Source: CANKBT01 sp038236005 (GTDB lineage: Bacteria > Actinomycetota > Actinomycetes > Mycobacteriales > SCTD01). From it: DNA of 25,781 bases. The notes under the pieces were generated by a model. The model ran no database searches, had not been told where the DNA came from, and worked only from the letters and a program-made list of their open reading frames with translations. Of the stretch, positions 1-6,727 are shown one piece after another (position 1 is the first letter of the stretch; each line of letters opens with the position of its first letter). Made by a program: the position numbers and the translations under genes. The stretch lies in assembly GCA_038236005.1 (NCBI GenBank), contig JBBSTI010000034.1:1-25781 (forward strand). The letters run 5' to 3'.

Positions 1-74
1 CGGCGGGCGCCCCGGGGGGCGGGGGGGGGGCGGGGGCCGGCCCGGCGGCCCCCCCGCCCGCGCGCGCCGGCGCC
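1..74. other. Pure G/C low-complexity edge
   Basis: Every one of the first 74 bases is G or C, with long homopolymer-like G and C runs. This differs from the rest of the window, which is GC-rich but has normal codon structure. It truncates the minus-strand gene entering from the right. The most likely explanation is a low-quality contig end rather than biology. Confidence 0.6.
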
Positions 75-272
75 TAGCCCGTTGTGGGCGCCTGCGAGCC
101 CGAGCCGGCCCCGCGCGCCCGGCACGGAGGCGACGACGCCGACGGCGAGCGCCCCGACCGTGCGCGCCAGGGTGACCCGGTTGGCGATCGTCCACGGGTC
201 CTCGACCCAGGCGGACGGCACGAGCCGCGTCGTCGCGTCCTTGTGCGTCGCGTCCTTGTGCGTCTCGTTCAC
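1..272 (-). CDS. CDP-alcohol phosphatidyltransferase, N-terminal fragment
   Basis: The minus-strand frame starts with GTG at 272 and reads a short polar leader, then DPWTIANRVTLARTVGALAVG. That matches the first amphipathic/transmembrane segment of PgsA-type CDP-alcohol phosphatidyltransferases, which usually begin 'W-T-x-x-N-x-(V/L)-T-(L)-x-R'. These membrane enzymes move a phosphatidyl group from CDP-diacylglycerol to an alcohol such as glycerol-3-phosphate or inositol phosphate. The GTG overlaps the TGA of the upstream ligase gene by four bases, implying translational coupling. After about residue 45 the sequence no longer looks like the family and runs into the G/C-only edge. The catalytic DG-x2-AR motif is therefore not present in the window. 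The family call rests only on the N-terminus. Confidence 0.55.
   Translation of the reverse strand, partial: MNETHKDATHKDATTRLVPSAWVEDPWTIANRVTLARTVGALAVGVVASVPGARGRLGLAGAHNGLGAGARGRGGRRAGPRPPPAPRGAR
232..261. repeat. 15-bp perfect tandem duplication in coding leader
   Basis: Two identical 15-base copies (gtcgcgtccttgtgc) lie head to tail near the 5' end of the phosphatidyltransferase gene. They encode a repeated THKDA unit on the minus strand. The period keeps the frame. Confidence 0.85.
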
Positions 273-1282
273 CTGATCAGACCCGGCCCACTCGTCACTG
301 TCGCACGCGGCGAGCGGGACGCAGCGCGGTGCAGCAGGTCCGACAGCACCTCGCCCAGGTGCAGCCCGGCGGCCTCGATCGCCATCGGCAGCAGCGACGT
401 CTCGGTCATCCCGGGGCTGACGTTGACCTCCAGCACCCAGACCTGCCCGTCGGGGGTGACGATCGCGTCCACCCGCGACAGGTCGCGCAGCCCCAGCGCG
501 ACGTGCGCGGCGACGGCCGCCGCGGCGACCGCGTCGGCCGTCTCGGCCGAGAGCCGGGCCGGCGCGAAGAACTCGGTGGCCCCGGCGGTGTAACGGGCGG
601 TGTAGTCGTAGACCCCGGAGAGCGGCCGGATCTCGACGGCCGGCAGCGCACGTGGGCCGTCGAGCCCGTCGAGCACGGTCACGGCCACCTCCACCCCGGT
701 GACGAACTGCTCGACCAGCGCGGCCTCGCCGTAGGAGAAGCAGGCGACCATCGCCGACGGCAGCGCCTCGACGGTCTCGACCTTGGAGGCGCCGAGCGCC
801 GAACCACCTCGGGCCGGCTTGACCATGAGCGGCATCCCGAGCCGCTGCTCCAGGGTGGCCAGGACCGCCGGTGCTCCCAGCTCGCGGAAGGCGTCGTGCG
901 GCAGGACGGCGGCGGCGGCGGTCAGCAGCCCGGCCCGACGCAGCAGCGCCTTGGTCGTCGGCTTGTCCCAGGCCAGCCGGCAGGCGTCCGGCTCCGACCC
1001 GACGTAGGGCAGGCCGGCCAGGTCCAGCACCTCGCGCAGCGCGCCGTCCTCGCCGGCTCCGCCGTGCAGCGCGACCAGGCACGCGTCGTAGTCCCCGACC
1101 CGCTCCAGCAGCCGCGCGTCGGCGTCCAGCACGTCCACCGTCAGCCCGGTGGCCCGCAGCGCGTCGGCGACCCGGCGGCCGGACCGCAGCGAGACGTCCC
1201 GCTCGTGCGAGAGCCCGCCGGCGAGCACGAGGGTTCGCATCCCGCCGGGCGGAGTCGCGGTCGGTCCTGCGGGTGGTGTCAC
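269..1282 (-). CDS. ddl: D-alanine--D-alanine ligase family ATP-grasp enzyme
   Basis: 337 aa, normal for Ddl. Such enzymes use ATP to join two D-alanines for peptidoglycan precursors in the cytoplasm. Visible Ddl blocks are the N-terminal GGLSHERDVSLRSG (22-35), HGGAGEDGALREVLDLAGLPYVGS (73-96), the ATP-grasp glycine/lysine block VKPARGGSALGASKV (154-168), an omega-loop tyrosine stretch near 225-231, and the metal/substrate block LEVNVSPGMTETSL (284-297; E285 and N287 are metal ligands). The GTG start overlaps the preceding aminotransferase stop as GTGA. An internal ATG at 1240, directly before RTLVLAGG, is a credible alternative because the first 14 residues are Pro/Ala-rich and unlike the family. 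Many actinobacteria carry more than one Ddl-like ligase, so D-Ala-D-Ala specificity is inferred. Confidence 0.88.
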   Translation of the reverse strand: MTPPAGPTATPPGGMRTLVLAGGLSHERDVSLRSGRRVADALRATGLTVDVLDADARLLERVGDYDACLVALHGGAGEDGALREVLDLAGLPYVGSEPDACRLAWDKPTTKALLRRAGLLTAAAAVLPHDAFRELGAPAVLATLEQRLGMPLMVKPARGGSALGASKVETVEALPSAMVACFSYGEAALVEQFVTGVEVAVTVLDGLDGPRALPAVEIRPLSGVYDYTARYTAGATEFFAPARLSAETADAVAAAAVAAHVALGLRDLSRVDAIVTPDGQVWVLEVNVSPGMTETSLLPMAIEAAGLHLGEVLSDLLHRAASRSPRATVTSGPGLIR

Positions 1283-2592
1283 AGCATGTCCGGCGCGGGG
1301 GTGCGCGAGCCGGACGAGGTGCGGCCGGCTGTCGGCCCGAACGTGTGCAGCAGGTCAAGCTCGGCCTCGACCACCCCGGCCAGGCGCCGGACCCCTTCGC
1401 GGATCCGGTCGGGCTCGGGGAAGCAGTAGGACAGCCGCATCTCCCGCTGCCCCTGGTCGTCGGCGTAGAAGCCGATCCCGGGCACGTACGCCACCCGCGC
1501 GGTGATCGCCCGCGGCTGCATCACCTTGGCGTCCAGGCCCTCCGGCAGCGTCGTCCACACGTAGAAGCCCCCGGTGGGCTTGGTCCAGGTCGTGCCGGGC
1601 GGCATGAGCTGGGTCAGCGCGTCGAGCATGGCATCGCGCCGCTCCTGGTAGATGCCCTTGAACACCTCGATCTGGCCCTGCCAGTCCTGCGTCTCGAGGT
1701 AGTCGACGACGGCCAGCTGGTTGAGCTGTGGCGGGCACAGCACGGTGGCCTCGGTCGCGAGGACGAGCTTGTCCCGTACGGCGTGGGGGGCCAGCACCCA
1801 GCCGACCCGCAGGCCCGGCGCGAACGTCTTGGAGAACGACCCGAGGTAGACCACCTGGTCGACGCCGGCCCGCGCGGCGATCGCCGGGGTCGGCGGGCCC
1901 TCGAACCCGAGCAGCCCGTAGGGGTTGTCCTCCAGGATCAGCAGCCCGGCCTCGGCGCAGATCTCGAGCACCTCGTCGCGGCGGGCCTCGCTCAGCGAGA
2001 CGCCGGCGGGGTTGTGGAAGTTGGGGATCGTGTAAAGGAACTTGGCCTTGCCCCCGGCGCCGGCGATGGCCTCGCGCAGCGCCTCGGGGATCAGCCCGTC
2101 GTCGTCCATGGCCACGTGCCGGACGTCGGCCTCGTAGGCCGCGAAGGTCCCGAGCGCCCCGACGTAGGACGGTGCTTCGGCCAGCACGACGTCGCCGGGG
2201 TCGCAGAAGATCCGGGTGACCAGGTCGAGCGCCTGCTGGGAGCCGACGGTGACGACCACGTCGTCCGGGCTGCCGTGGACGCCTTCCAGCGCCATGATCT
2301 CGCAGATCAGCTCGCGCAGCCGTAGGTCACCCTGCCCGCTGCCGTACTGCAGGGCCTGCGCGCCGCGGGTCGCGAGCAGGTCGCTCAGCAGCTTGCCGAC
2401 GCTGTCCAGCGGCAGCGCAGAGGTGTAGGGCATCCCGCCTGCGAGGCTCACCACCTCCGGCCGGCTCGCGACCGCGAACAGGGCGCGGATCTCGCTAGCG
2501 GTCATCCCGGCCGTGCGCGCGGCATAACGCCCGGTGAAAGCGTCGAGCGTGACACCGGCCTGCTGTGCGGGAGGAGGCGAGGGCGGGGACAT
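1279..2592 (-). CDS. PLP-dependent fold-type I aminotransferase (2-aminoadipate/MocR-like class)
   Basis: About 437 aa. It carries the fold-type I aspartate-aminotransferase signatures: SLAGGMP near the N-terminus, HNPAG for cofactor/substrate contact, ED-NPYG with the pyridine-binding Asp, SFSKTFAPGLRVGW with the PLP-binding Lys, and a C-terminal LSYCFPEPDRI containing the substrate-carboxylate region. It resembles stand-alone relatives of the MocR aminotransferase domain (2-aminoadipate or broad-specificity transaminases); there is no GntR DNA-binding domain. The start is taken as ATG at 2592 because TACCGT lies exactly 7 bases upstream. A GTG at 2601 would lie inside that -10 hexamer. Its stop overlaps the ligase start. 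Substrate cannot be read from sequence; an amino-acid donor supplying cell-wall or lysine-pathway metabolism is only a guess from context. Confidence 0.88.
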   Translation of the reverse strand: MSPPSPPPAQQAGVTLDAFTGRYAARTAGMTASEIRALFAVASRPEVVSLAGGMPYTSALPLDSVGKLLSDLLATRGAQALQYGSGQGDLRLRELICEIMALEGVHGSPDDVVVTVGSQQALDLVTRIFCDPGDVVLAEAPSYVGALGTFAAYEADVRHVAMDDDGLIPEALREAIAGAGGKAKFLYTIPNFHNPAGVSLSEARRDEVLEICAEAGLLILEDNPYGLLGFEGPPTPAIAARAGVDQVVYLGSFSKTFAPGLRVGWVLAPHAVRDKLVLATEATVLCPPQLNQLAVVDYLETQDWQGQIEVFKGIYQERRDAMLDALTQLMPPGTTWTKPTGGFYVWTTLPEGLDAKVMQPRAITARVAYVPGIGFYADDQGQREMRLSYCFPEPDRIREGVRRLAGVVEAELDLLHTFGPTAGRTSSGSRTPAPDML

Positions 2593-2599
2593 GCCGCCC

Positions 2600-2605
2600 A
2601 CGGTA
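2600..2605 (-). promoter_or_regulatory. -10 element (TACCGT) for leaderless aminotransferase transcript
   Basis: TACCGT on the minus strand lies 7 bases before the ATG at 2592, the geometry of actinobacterial leaderless promoters. No convincing -35 was found. The same hexamer precedes the sigma-factor gene at 9789. Confidence 0.5.
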
Positions 2606-2651
2606 ATCCCGCCGCAGCAGGCGTGCGAGCAGGTGTGCCACCCTGGACCAC

Positions 2652-2786
2652 ATGTCGCGTGTACGCCTGGGCCTCGGGCTCCTCAGCCTGGTGGCCGGGC
2701 TCGCCGTCGGCTGGCTCGCCGGCCTGCTGCGAATGCCTCGTGCCACGAACGTCCGGGACGTCCAGGCTCCGCAGGCGCGTTCGTGA
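2652..2786 (+). CDS. 44-aa single-pass membrane peptide upstream of GNAT gene
   Basis: ATG at 2652 opens a 44-residue frame: a short basic start (MSRVR), then a hydrophobic helix LGLGLLSLVAGLAVGWLAGL, then a polar basic tail ending in ARS. Its TGA (2784-2786) overlaps the GTG of the downstream acetyltransferase (2783) in a GTGA junction, the same coupling used elsewhere in this window. CACCCT sits 7 bases before the ATG, a weak leaderless-type -10. The topology suggests one membrane span with a cytoplasmic or wall-side tail. Function is unknown. The ordered hydrophobic core and exact overlap argue for a real gene that ordinary length cut-offs would miss. Confidence 0.6.
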   Translation: MSRVRLGLGLLSLVAGLAVGWLAGLLRMPRATNVRDVQAPQARS

Positions 2787-3400
2787 GCCGCCGCGCGGTG
2801 AACGTCACCCTGGACAACCTCGACGACCTGCCGCTGCGCTGCCGGGCGTGCGTGTTCTGGGAGCTTGACCCGGCGGGCATGGAGCGTTCGGTGGAGGCCG
2901 GGGACACCGAGCTGGAGAAGGAGTCGTGGATCTCGGCGACCCTGCTCGAGTGGGGGTCCTGCGGCAAGATTCTTTACGTCGACGGCGTCCCGGCCGGCTA
3001 CGTGCTCTACGCCCCGCCGCTGCACGTCCCTAGGTCGGTGGCCTTCCCGACCTCCCCGGTCAGCCCGGACGCGGTGCTGCTGATGACCGGCCACGTGCTC
3101 CCGGACTTCCAGGGCGGCGGGCTCGGGCGCATGCTGCTGCAGAGCGTCGCGAAGGACTTGACCAAGCGGGGCGTACGCGCGATCGAGGCCTTCGGCGACG
3201 AACGCTGGGAGTCGCCCGCGTGCGTGCTGCCGGCCGACCATCTGCGTTCGGTCGGGTTCAAGACGGTTCGTCCGCACCACCGCTTCCCCCGGCTGCGGCT
3301 CGAGCTGAAGACGGCGGTGTCCTGGCGCGAGGACGTCGAGGTGGCGCTGGAGAAGCTGCTCGGCTCGTTCACCCCGGAGCCCCTGCTCCGCCCGGTCTGA
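2783..3400 (+). CDS. GNAT-family N-acetyltransferase
   Basis: 205 aa from the GTG at 2783. The acetyl-CoA motif A is visible as VLPDFQGGGLGRMLLQSVAKDLTKRG (Q/R-x2-G-x-G/A type), preceded by the beta strands KILYVDGVPAGYVLYAPP and followed by AIEAFG and the C-terminal GFKTVRPHHRFPRLRLEL. GNAT enzymes transfer acetyl groups to amines of proteins or small molecules. An acetyltransferase convergent to cwlM beside parB is typical of actinobacterial origins, and this gene probably corresponds to that conserved neighbour. The start is fixed by the 4-base overlap with the small membrane ORF. Extending upstream to 2534 would include a Pro/Arg-rich stretch unlike the family. Substrate unknown. Confidence 0.85.
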   Translation: MSRRAVNVTLDNLDDLPLRCRACVFWELDPAGMERSVEAGDTELEKESWISATLLEWGSCGKILYVDGVPAGYVLYAPPLHVPRSVAFPTSPVSPDAVLLMTGHVLPDFQGGGLGRMLLQSVAKDLTKRGVRAIEAFGDERWESPACVLPADHLRSVGFKTVRPHHRFPRLRLELKTAVSWREDVEVALEKLLGSFTPEPLLRPV

Positions 3401-3434
3401 CCCTGCCCGCTCCGCCCTTCCGCGCCCGGACGGG

Positions 3435-3923
3435 TCAGGCGCGAAGGCGGGCGAGCCCTGCGGCGAGCAGCGCGGTCAGGTCGACCCGGGGCTCGGGCAG
3501 CGCGTCCACCGGCCACCACGCCACGTCCAGCGACTCCTCGGACACGGCCGGCGCCACCAGGCCGGGCGCCACGGCGAGGAACTGCACGTCCAGGTGAGTG
3601 TCGGCGCCGCAGGGCGCAGGGTGGGCGTCGAGGTGGACCGGGGACGGGTCGATGACCAGCCCGGCCACCCCGGTCTCGTCGGTGGCCTCGCGCAGCGCGG
3701 CGGCGGGCAGCGAGGCGTCCTCAGGGTCGACGTGACCACCGGGCTGCAGCCACCGGCCGACCTTGCGGTGCAGCACCAGCAGCACCTCCGCCCCGGTCGG
3801 GTCCAGCACCAGGGCCGAGGCGGTGAGGTGGTCGGGCCGGTTGCGCGCACTGCCGTCCGGATCGGCCAAGGCGTCGGCGAACCGCTCCAGTTCCGGGTGC
3901 GTCATGCCCGAGAACAGCGTCAC
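3435..3923 (-). CDS. Nudix hydrolase with a variant Nudix box
   Basis: 162 aa, a typical single Nudix domain. Nudix enzymes hydrolyse nucleoside diphosphates linked to another moiety, using Mg2+. The box region reads GGHVDPEDASLPAAALREATDETGV. Relative to GX5EX7REUXEEXGU it has Asp for the first Glu, one extra residue before RE, and D-E instead of E-E, so the general base pair is conserved only as acidic residues. Start alternatives are GTG 3923 and ATG 3905; neither has a clear ribosome site. The gene begins about 10 bases after the amidase stop and is probably co-transcribed with it. Substrate cannot be inferred. Confidence 0.85.
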   Translation of the reverse strand: MTLFSGMTHPELERFADALADPDGSARNRPDHLTASALVLDPTGAEVLLVLHRKVGRWLQPGGHVDPEDASLPAAALREATDETGVAGLVIDPSPVHLDAHPAPCGADTHLDVQFLAVAPGLVAPAVSEESLDVAWWPVDALPEPRVDLTALLAAGLARLRA

Positions 3924-3933
3924 GGCAGCACGC

Positions 3934-5037
3934 TCACGACAGGACGGGGATCTTCATGTAGCCGGTCGCGACGTCCAGGTCGGCGGGCAGGTAGAGACGC
4001 TGCACCGCGACCAGCACCGCTTCAGCGACCGTGTCCCGGAAGCTGGGGGTCGCGAGGCGCGCCGCATCACCGGGGTGGGACAGGTGCCCGAGCTCCAGGC
4101 GGACGGTCGGCATGCGGGTGAGCCGCAGCAGCTCCCAGGTCTTGCCCTGCACCGAGCAGTCCAGCAGGTCGGTCCGAGCGGTGACCTCGCGCTGCACCAG
4201 GGAGGCGAGCTGCTCGCCGATGGTCGACCAGACGCCCTGACCGGTGCCGAAGTGGTAGGTCGCGACGCCGTTCGCCAGCGGGGAGCGGTCACGGTCGACG
4301 TGGAGCGAGACGACCAGGTCGGCCTCGACGGCGTTGGCGAAGGCGGCCCGCTCGGACTCGGTCGGTGAGGAGGCGTCGCCGCGGGTCAGAAAGGTGCGCA
4401 CCCCGACGGCCGCCAGTCGGCCCTCGACGCGCTGGGCGAGGTCGAGCGCCAGCACCGACTCGCTCAGGCCGTGGGCCTGGCTGCCACGGTCGTCCCCGCC
4501 GTGCCCAGGGTCGACGACGACCACCTTGCCCGACAGCGACGACCCCGCTCGGTGCAGCTGCTCAGCCTCGCGCAGACGTTGCGGGCGGCCGCTGACGACG
4601 AGCCTCCCGAGCTGCTTGAGGGCGCGCAGCGTGGCGGGCCCGCAGGTCCCGTCGGCCATGAGCCCGTAGTCCCGCTGGAGACCCTGCAGCGCCGAGGCCG
4701 TACGAGGCCCGAAGACCCCGTCGATCCGGCCCACGTCGAACCCGAGCTCGAGAAGCCGCTCCTGGAGCGCCTGCACGTCGTCGCCGTGGAAGTGGCGGGA
4801 CGCGAGCGACAGCAGCCGGTCGCCGAGCCGCCAGCGCGCTGCGGTCATGGCGGCCCAGGTCTCGGTGCCGACGAGCCCGTCGACCGACAGGCCCCGTCGC
4901 TGCTGGAAGGCACGCAGGGCGCGGTCGGTCGCGGGGCCGAAGGCGTTCTCGTGGACGGTGAGCAGACCGAGCTGACGCAGGACGGCCTGCATCTCGGCCA
5001 CCGCCGGGCCGGTGTCACCTTGGCGGAACAGCTGCAC
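3934..5037 (-). CDS. cwlM: CwlM-like N-acetylmuramoyl-L-alanine amidase homologue
   Basis: 367 aa. Two peptidoglycan-binding (PG_binding_1) repeats occupy about 8-62 and 85-142, with paired VDGLVGTETW and IDGVFGPRTA motifs. An Amidase_3 domain spans about 172-350. The expected zinc and catalytic positions are retained: H179 in VVDPGHGG, E193 in GLSESVLAL, H246 in SLHVD and E315 in LELGHLSHP. No signal peptide is visible; the protein begins directly with the binding repeat. This matches the cytoplasmic CwlM regulator of mycobacterial cell-wall synthesis (a MurA activator controlled by PknB). The trxA-adjacent position is the conserved cwlM locus. The GTG start at 5037 has GGGAG about 9 bases upstream. 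Whether it still cleaves peptidoglycan is open, since the ligands look intact. Confidence 0.88.
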   Translation of the reverse strand: MQLFRQGDTGPAVAEMQAVLRQLGLLTVHENAFGPATDRALRAFQQRRGLSVDGLVGTETWAAMTAARWRLGDRLLSLASRHFHGDDVQALQERLLELGFDVGRIDGVFGPRTASALQGLQRDYGLMADGTCGPATLRALKQLGRLVVSGRPQRLREAEQLHRAGSSLSGKVVVVDPGHGGDDRGSQAHGLSESVLALDLAQRVEGRLAAVGVRTFLTRGDASSPTESERAAFANAVEADLVVSLHVDRDRSPLANGVATYHFGTGQGVWSTIGEQLASLVQREVTARTDLLDCSVQGKTWELLRLTRMPTVRLELGHLSHPGDAARLATPSFRDTVAEAVLVAVQRLYLPADLDVATGYMKIPVLS

Positions 5038-5114
5038 GGGCAGGAGCTCCCAGGGGTCGACGTGGTGTGCCCGGACAGGGTCAGGGCGTGATAGGCCAAC
5101 CCTAGGACAGGCGT

Positions 5115-5162
5115 CTACCGGAAGTCGGCCCTACCGGAAGTGGGCCCTACAGGAAGTCGGCA
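5115..5162. repeat. Three tandem 16-bp copies at the 3' end of trxA
   Basis: Units ctaccggaagtcggcc (5115-5130), ctaccggaagtgggcc (5131-5146) and ctacaggaagtcggca (5147-5162) are contiguous. The last unit is the final 16 bases of trxA including its TAG. Each unit carries the complement of TAG, but the 16-base period puts the extra copies out of frame. Confidence 0.85.
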
Positions 5163-5473
5163 AGGTCCTTGAGGATCGCGGCCTTCGGCTTGGCCCCGAC
5201 GATCTGCTTGACGATCTTGCCGCCCTGGAAGACCGCCATGGTCGGGATGGACATGATCGCGTAGTCCCGGGCGGTGCCCGGGTTCTCGTCGATGTTGAGC
5301 TTGACGATGCTCAGCTTGTCTGCGTTCTCACCGGCGATCTCCTCGAGCACGGGCGCGACCATCTTGCACGGTCCGCACCATTCTGCCCAGAAGTCGACGA
5401 GCACCGGCTTGTCGCTCTGGAGCACGTCCTTGGCGAAGTCGGCGTCGGTCGTGGTGGTGGTGTTGGCACCCAT
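5147..5473 (-). CDS. trxA: Thioredoxin
   Basis: 108 aa, standard thioredoxin length. The redox centre is WCGPC at 32-36, preceded by PVLVDFWAE; the cis-Pro loop is visible in MSIPTMAVF, followed by GGKIVKQIVGAKPK. It is a small cytoplasmic disulfide reductase kept reduced by the thioredoxin reductase encoded just upstream. The ATG at 5473 has GGAG 8 bases upstream (AAGGAGACCCTC), which decides the start over longer frames. It lies 68 bases downstream of trxB and is probably read from the same sigma-R-type promoter. Its last 16 bases are tandemly triplicated downstream. Confidence 0.96.
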   Translation of the reverse strand: MGANTTTTTDADFAKDVLQSDKPVLVDFWAEWCGPCKMVAPVLEEIAGENADKLSIVKLNIDENPGTARDYAIMSIPTMAVFQGGKIVKQIVGAKPKAAILKDLADFL

Positions 5474-5541
5474 GAGGGTCTCCTTCAGTGTGAGCATCGT
5501 GGGGACAGAACGGTGCGGCAGTGGTGTGTGCGTGGGCTGGG

Positions 5542-6582
5542 TCAGCCCTGGGGCGGGGCCGAGCCGTGGCCGCGGTCGAACGGCTCGTCCGGAGGGTCGG
5601 CCGGCACCGCGGTGTCGAAGCCGGCCCCGCTGTGCTGAGGGCCCTCGGTCGCGGTGAGGTAACGCTCGGCGTCCAGCGCCGCGGCGCAACCGGTCCCGGC
5701 AGCGGTGATCGCCTGACGGTAGGTGTGGTCGACCAGGTCGCCGCAGGCAAAGACGCCGGGGATGTCGGTAGCGGTCGAGTGCAGGGCGTGCTGCACGACG
5801 TAGCCCTCCTCGTCGAGGTCGATCTGACCCTTGACGAGCTCCGAGCGCGGGTCGTGGCCGATCGCGATGAACAGGCCGGTCGCCGGGAGCAGCGTCTCCT
5901 CGCCGGTCTTGAGGTTGCGCAGCCGCACCCCGGTGAGCCGGTCCTCGCCGACCGCCTCGAGCACCTCGGAGTCCCAGACATAGGTGATCTTTTCGTTCGC
6001 GAACGCCCGCTCCTGCATGATCTTGCTGGCGCGCAGCGCGTCGCGGCGGTGCACCATGGTGACCTTGCTGGCGAACCGGGTGAGGAACGTGGCCTCTTCG
6101 ACGGCGCTGTCACCACCACCGACGACCACGATCTCCTGGTCGCGGAAAAAGAATCCGTCGCAGGTGGCGCACCAGGACACACCGCGACCGGACAGCTCGG
6201 ACTCGCCGGGCACGCCCAGCGCGCGGTAGGCCGAACCCATCGCCAGCACGACGGTGCGTGCGCGGTAGACGGTCTCGCCCACCTTCACGGTCTTGACGTC
6301 GCCGGTCAGCGACACCTCGGTCGCGTCGTCGGTGATCATCTTGGCGCCGAACCGCTCGGCCTGCGTGCGGAACATGTCCATGAGGTCCGGACCCATCACG
6401 CCGTCGGGGAAGCCGGGGTAGTTCTCGACGTCGGTGGTGTTCATCAGCGCCCCGCCGGCGGTCACCGAACCCTCGAGCACGACGGGCTCCAGCCCGGCCC
6501 GTGCGAGGTAGATCGCTGCGGTGTAGCCGGACGGTCCCGACCCGATGACGATCGCCTCATGGACGTCGCTCTCGATGCTCAC
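5542..6582 (-). CDS. trxB: Thioredoxin-disulfide reductase
   Basis: 346 aa flavoenzyme that passes electrons from NADPH through FAD to thioredoxin. Visible are the FAD-binding GSGPSG (14-19), the redox CATC (C138/C141 in VSWCATCDG), the NADPH-binding VVGGGDSA (154-160), HRRD for the NADP phosphate, and the FAD-binding GVFACGDLVDHTYRQAITAAGTG near the C-terminus. The tail of about 30 residues after the FAD motif is Pro/Asp-rich and longer than the minimal family, as in several actinobacteria. The GTG at 6582 has GAGGAG about 10 bases upstream. An extension to 6666 is rejected because it would run through the promoter. It forms an operon with trxA. Confidence 0.96.
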   Translation of the reverse strand: MSIESDVHEAIVIGSGPSGYTAAIYLARAGLEPVVLEGSVTAGGALMNTTDVENYPGFPDGVMGPDLMDMFRTQAERFGAKMITDDATEVSLTGDVKTVKVGETVYRARTVVLAMGSAYRALGVPGESELSGRGVSWCATCDGFFFRDQEIVVVGGGDSAVEEATFLTRFASKVTMVHRRDALRASKIMQERAFANEKITYVWDSEVLEAVGEDRLTGVRLRNLKTGEETLLPATGLFIAIGHDPRSELVKGQIDLDEEGYVVQHALHSTATDIPGVFACGDLVDHTYRQAITAAGTGCAAALDAERYLTATEGPQHSGAGFDTAVPADPPDEPFDRGHGSAPPQG

Positions 6583-6637
6583 GCGTGCTTCTCCTCGTCG
6601 TGACGGCCGACCCTCACGGTTAGCCCCGGTCTGGCGT

Positions 6638-6664
6638 AACCGTGTCCGCCCATGAGACGTTCCC
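6638..6664 (-). promoter_or_regulatory. Sigma-R/SigH-type promoter of trxBA
   Basis: The minus strand reads GGGAAC, 18 bases, then GTT. This fits the GGGAAT-N18-GTT pattern known for sigma-R (thiol-oxidative stress) promoters in Streptomyces, where trxBA is a classical target. The -10 lies about 55 bases before the trxB GTG, leaving room for a leader with the ribosome site. Spacing and the target gene make this one of the better promoter calls here. Confidence 0.65.
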
Positions 6665-6727
6665 ACAGACGTCCGACAATCCGGCGCGCCGACCTCGCGG
6701 GCAGGCCAGCCGGAGCCACAGGCGCGC

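Noticed and set aside
6583..6666. N-terminal extension of thioredoxin reductase
   Set aside because: It would translate the sigma-R-like promoter and leader; the GTG at 6582 with GAGGAG fits the family's N-terminus.
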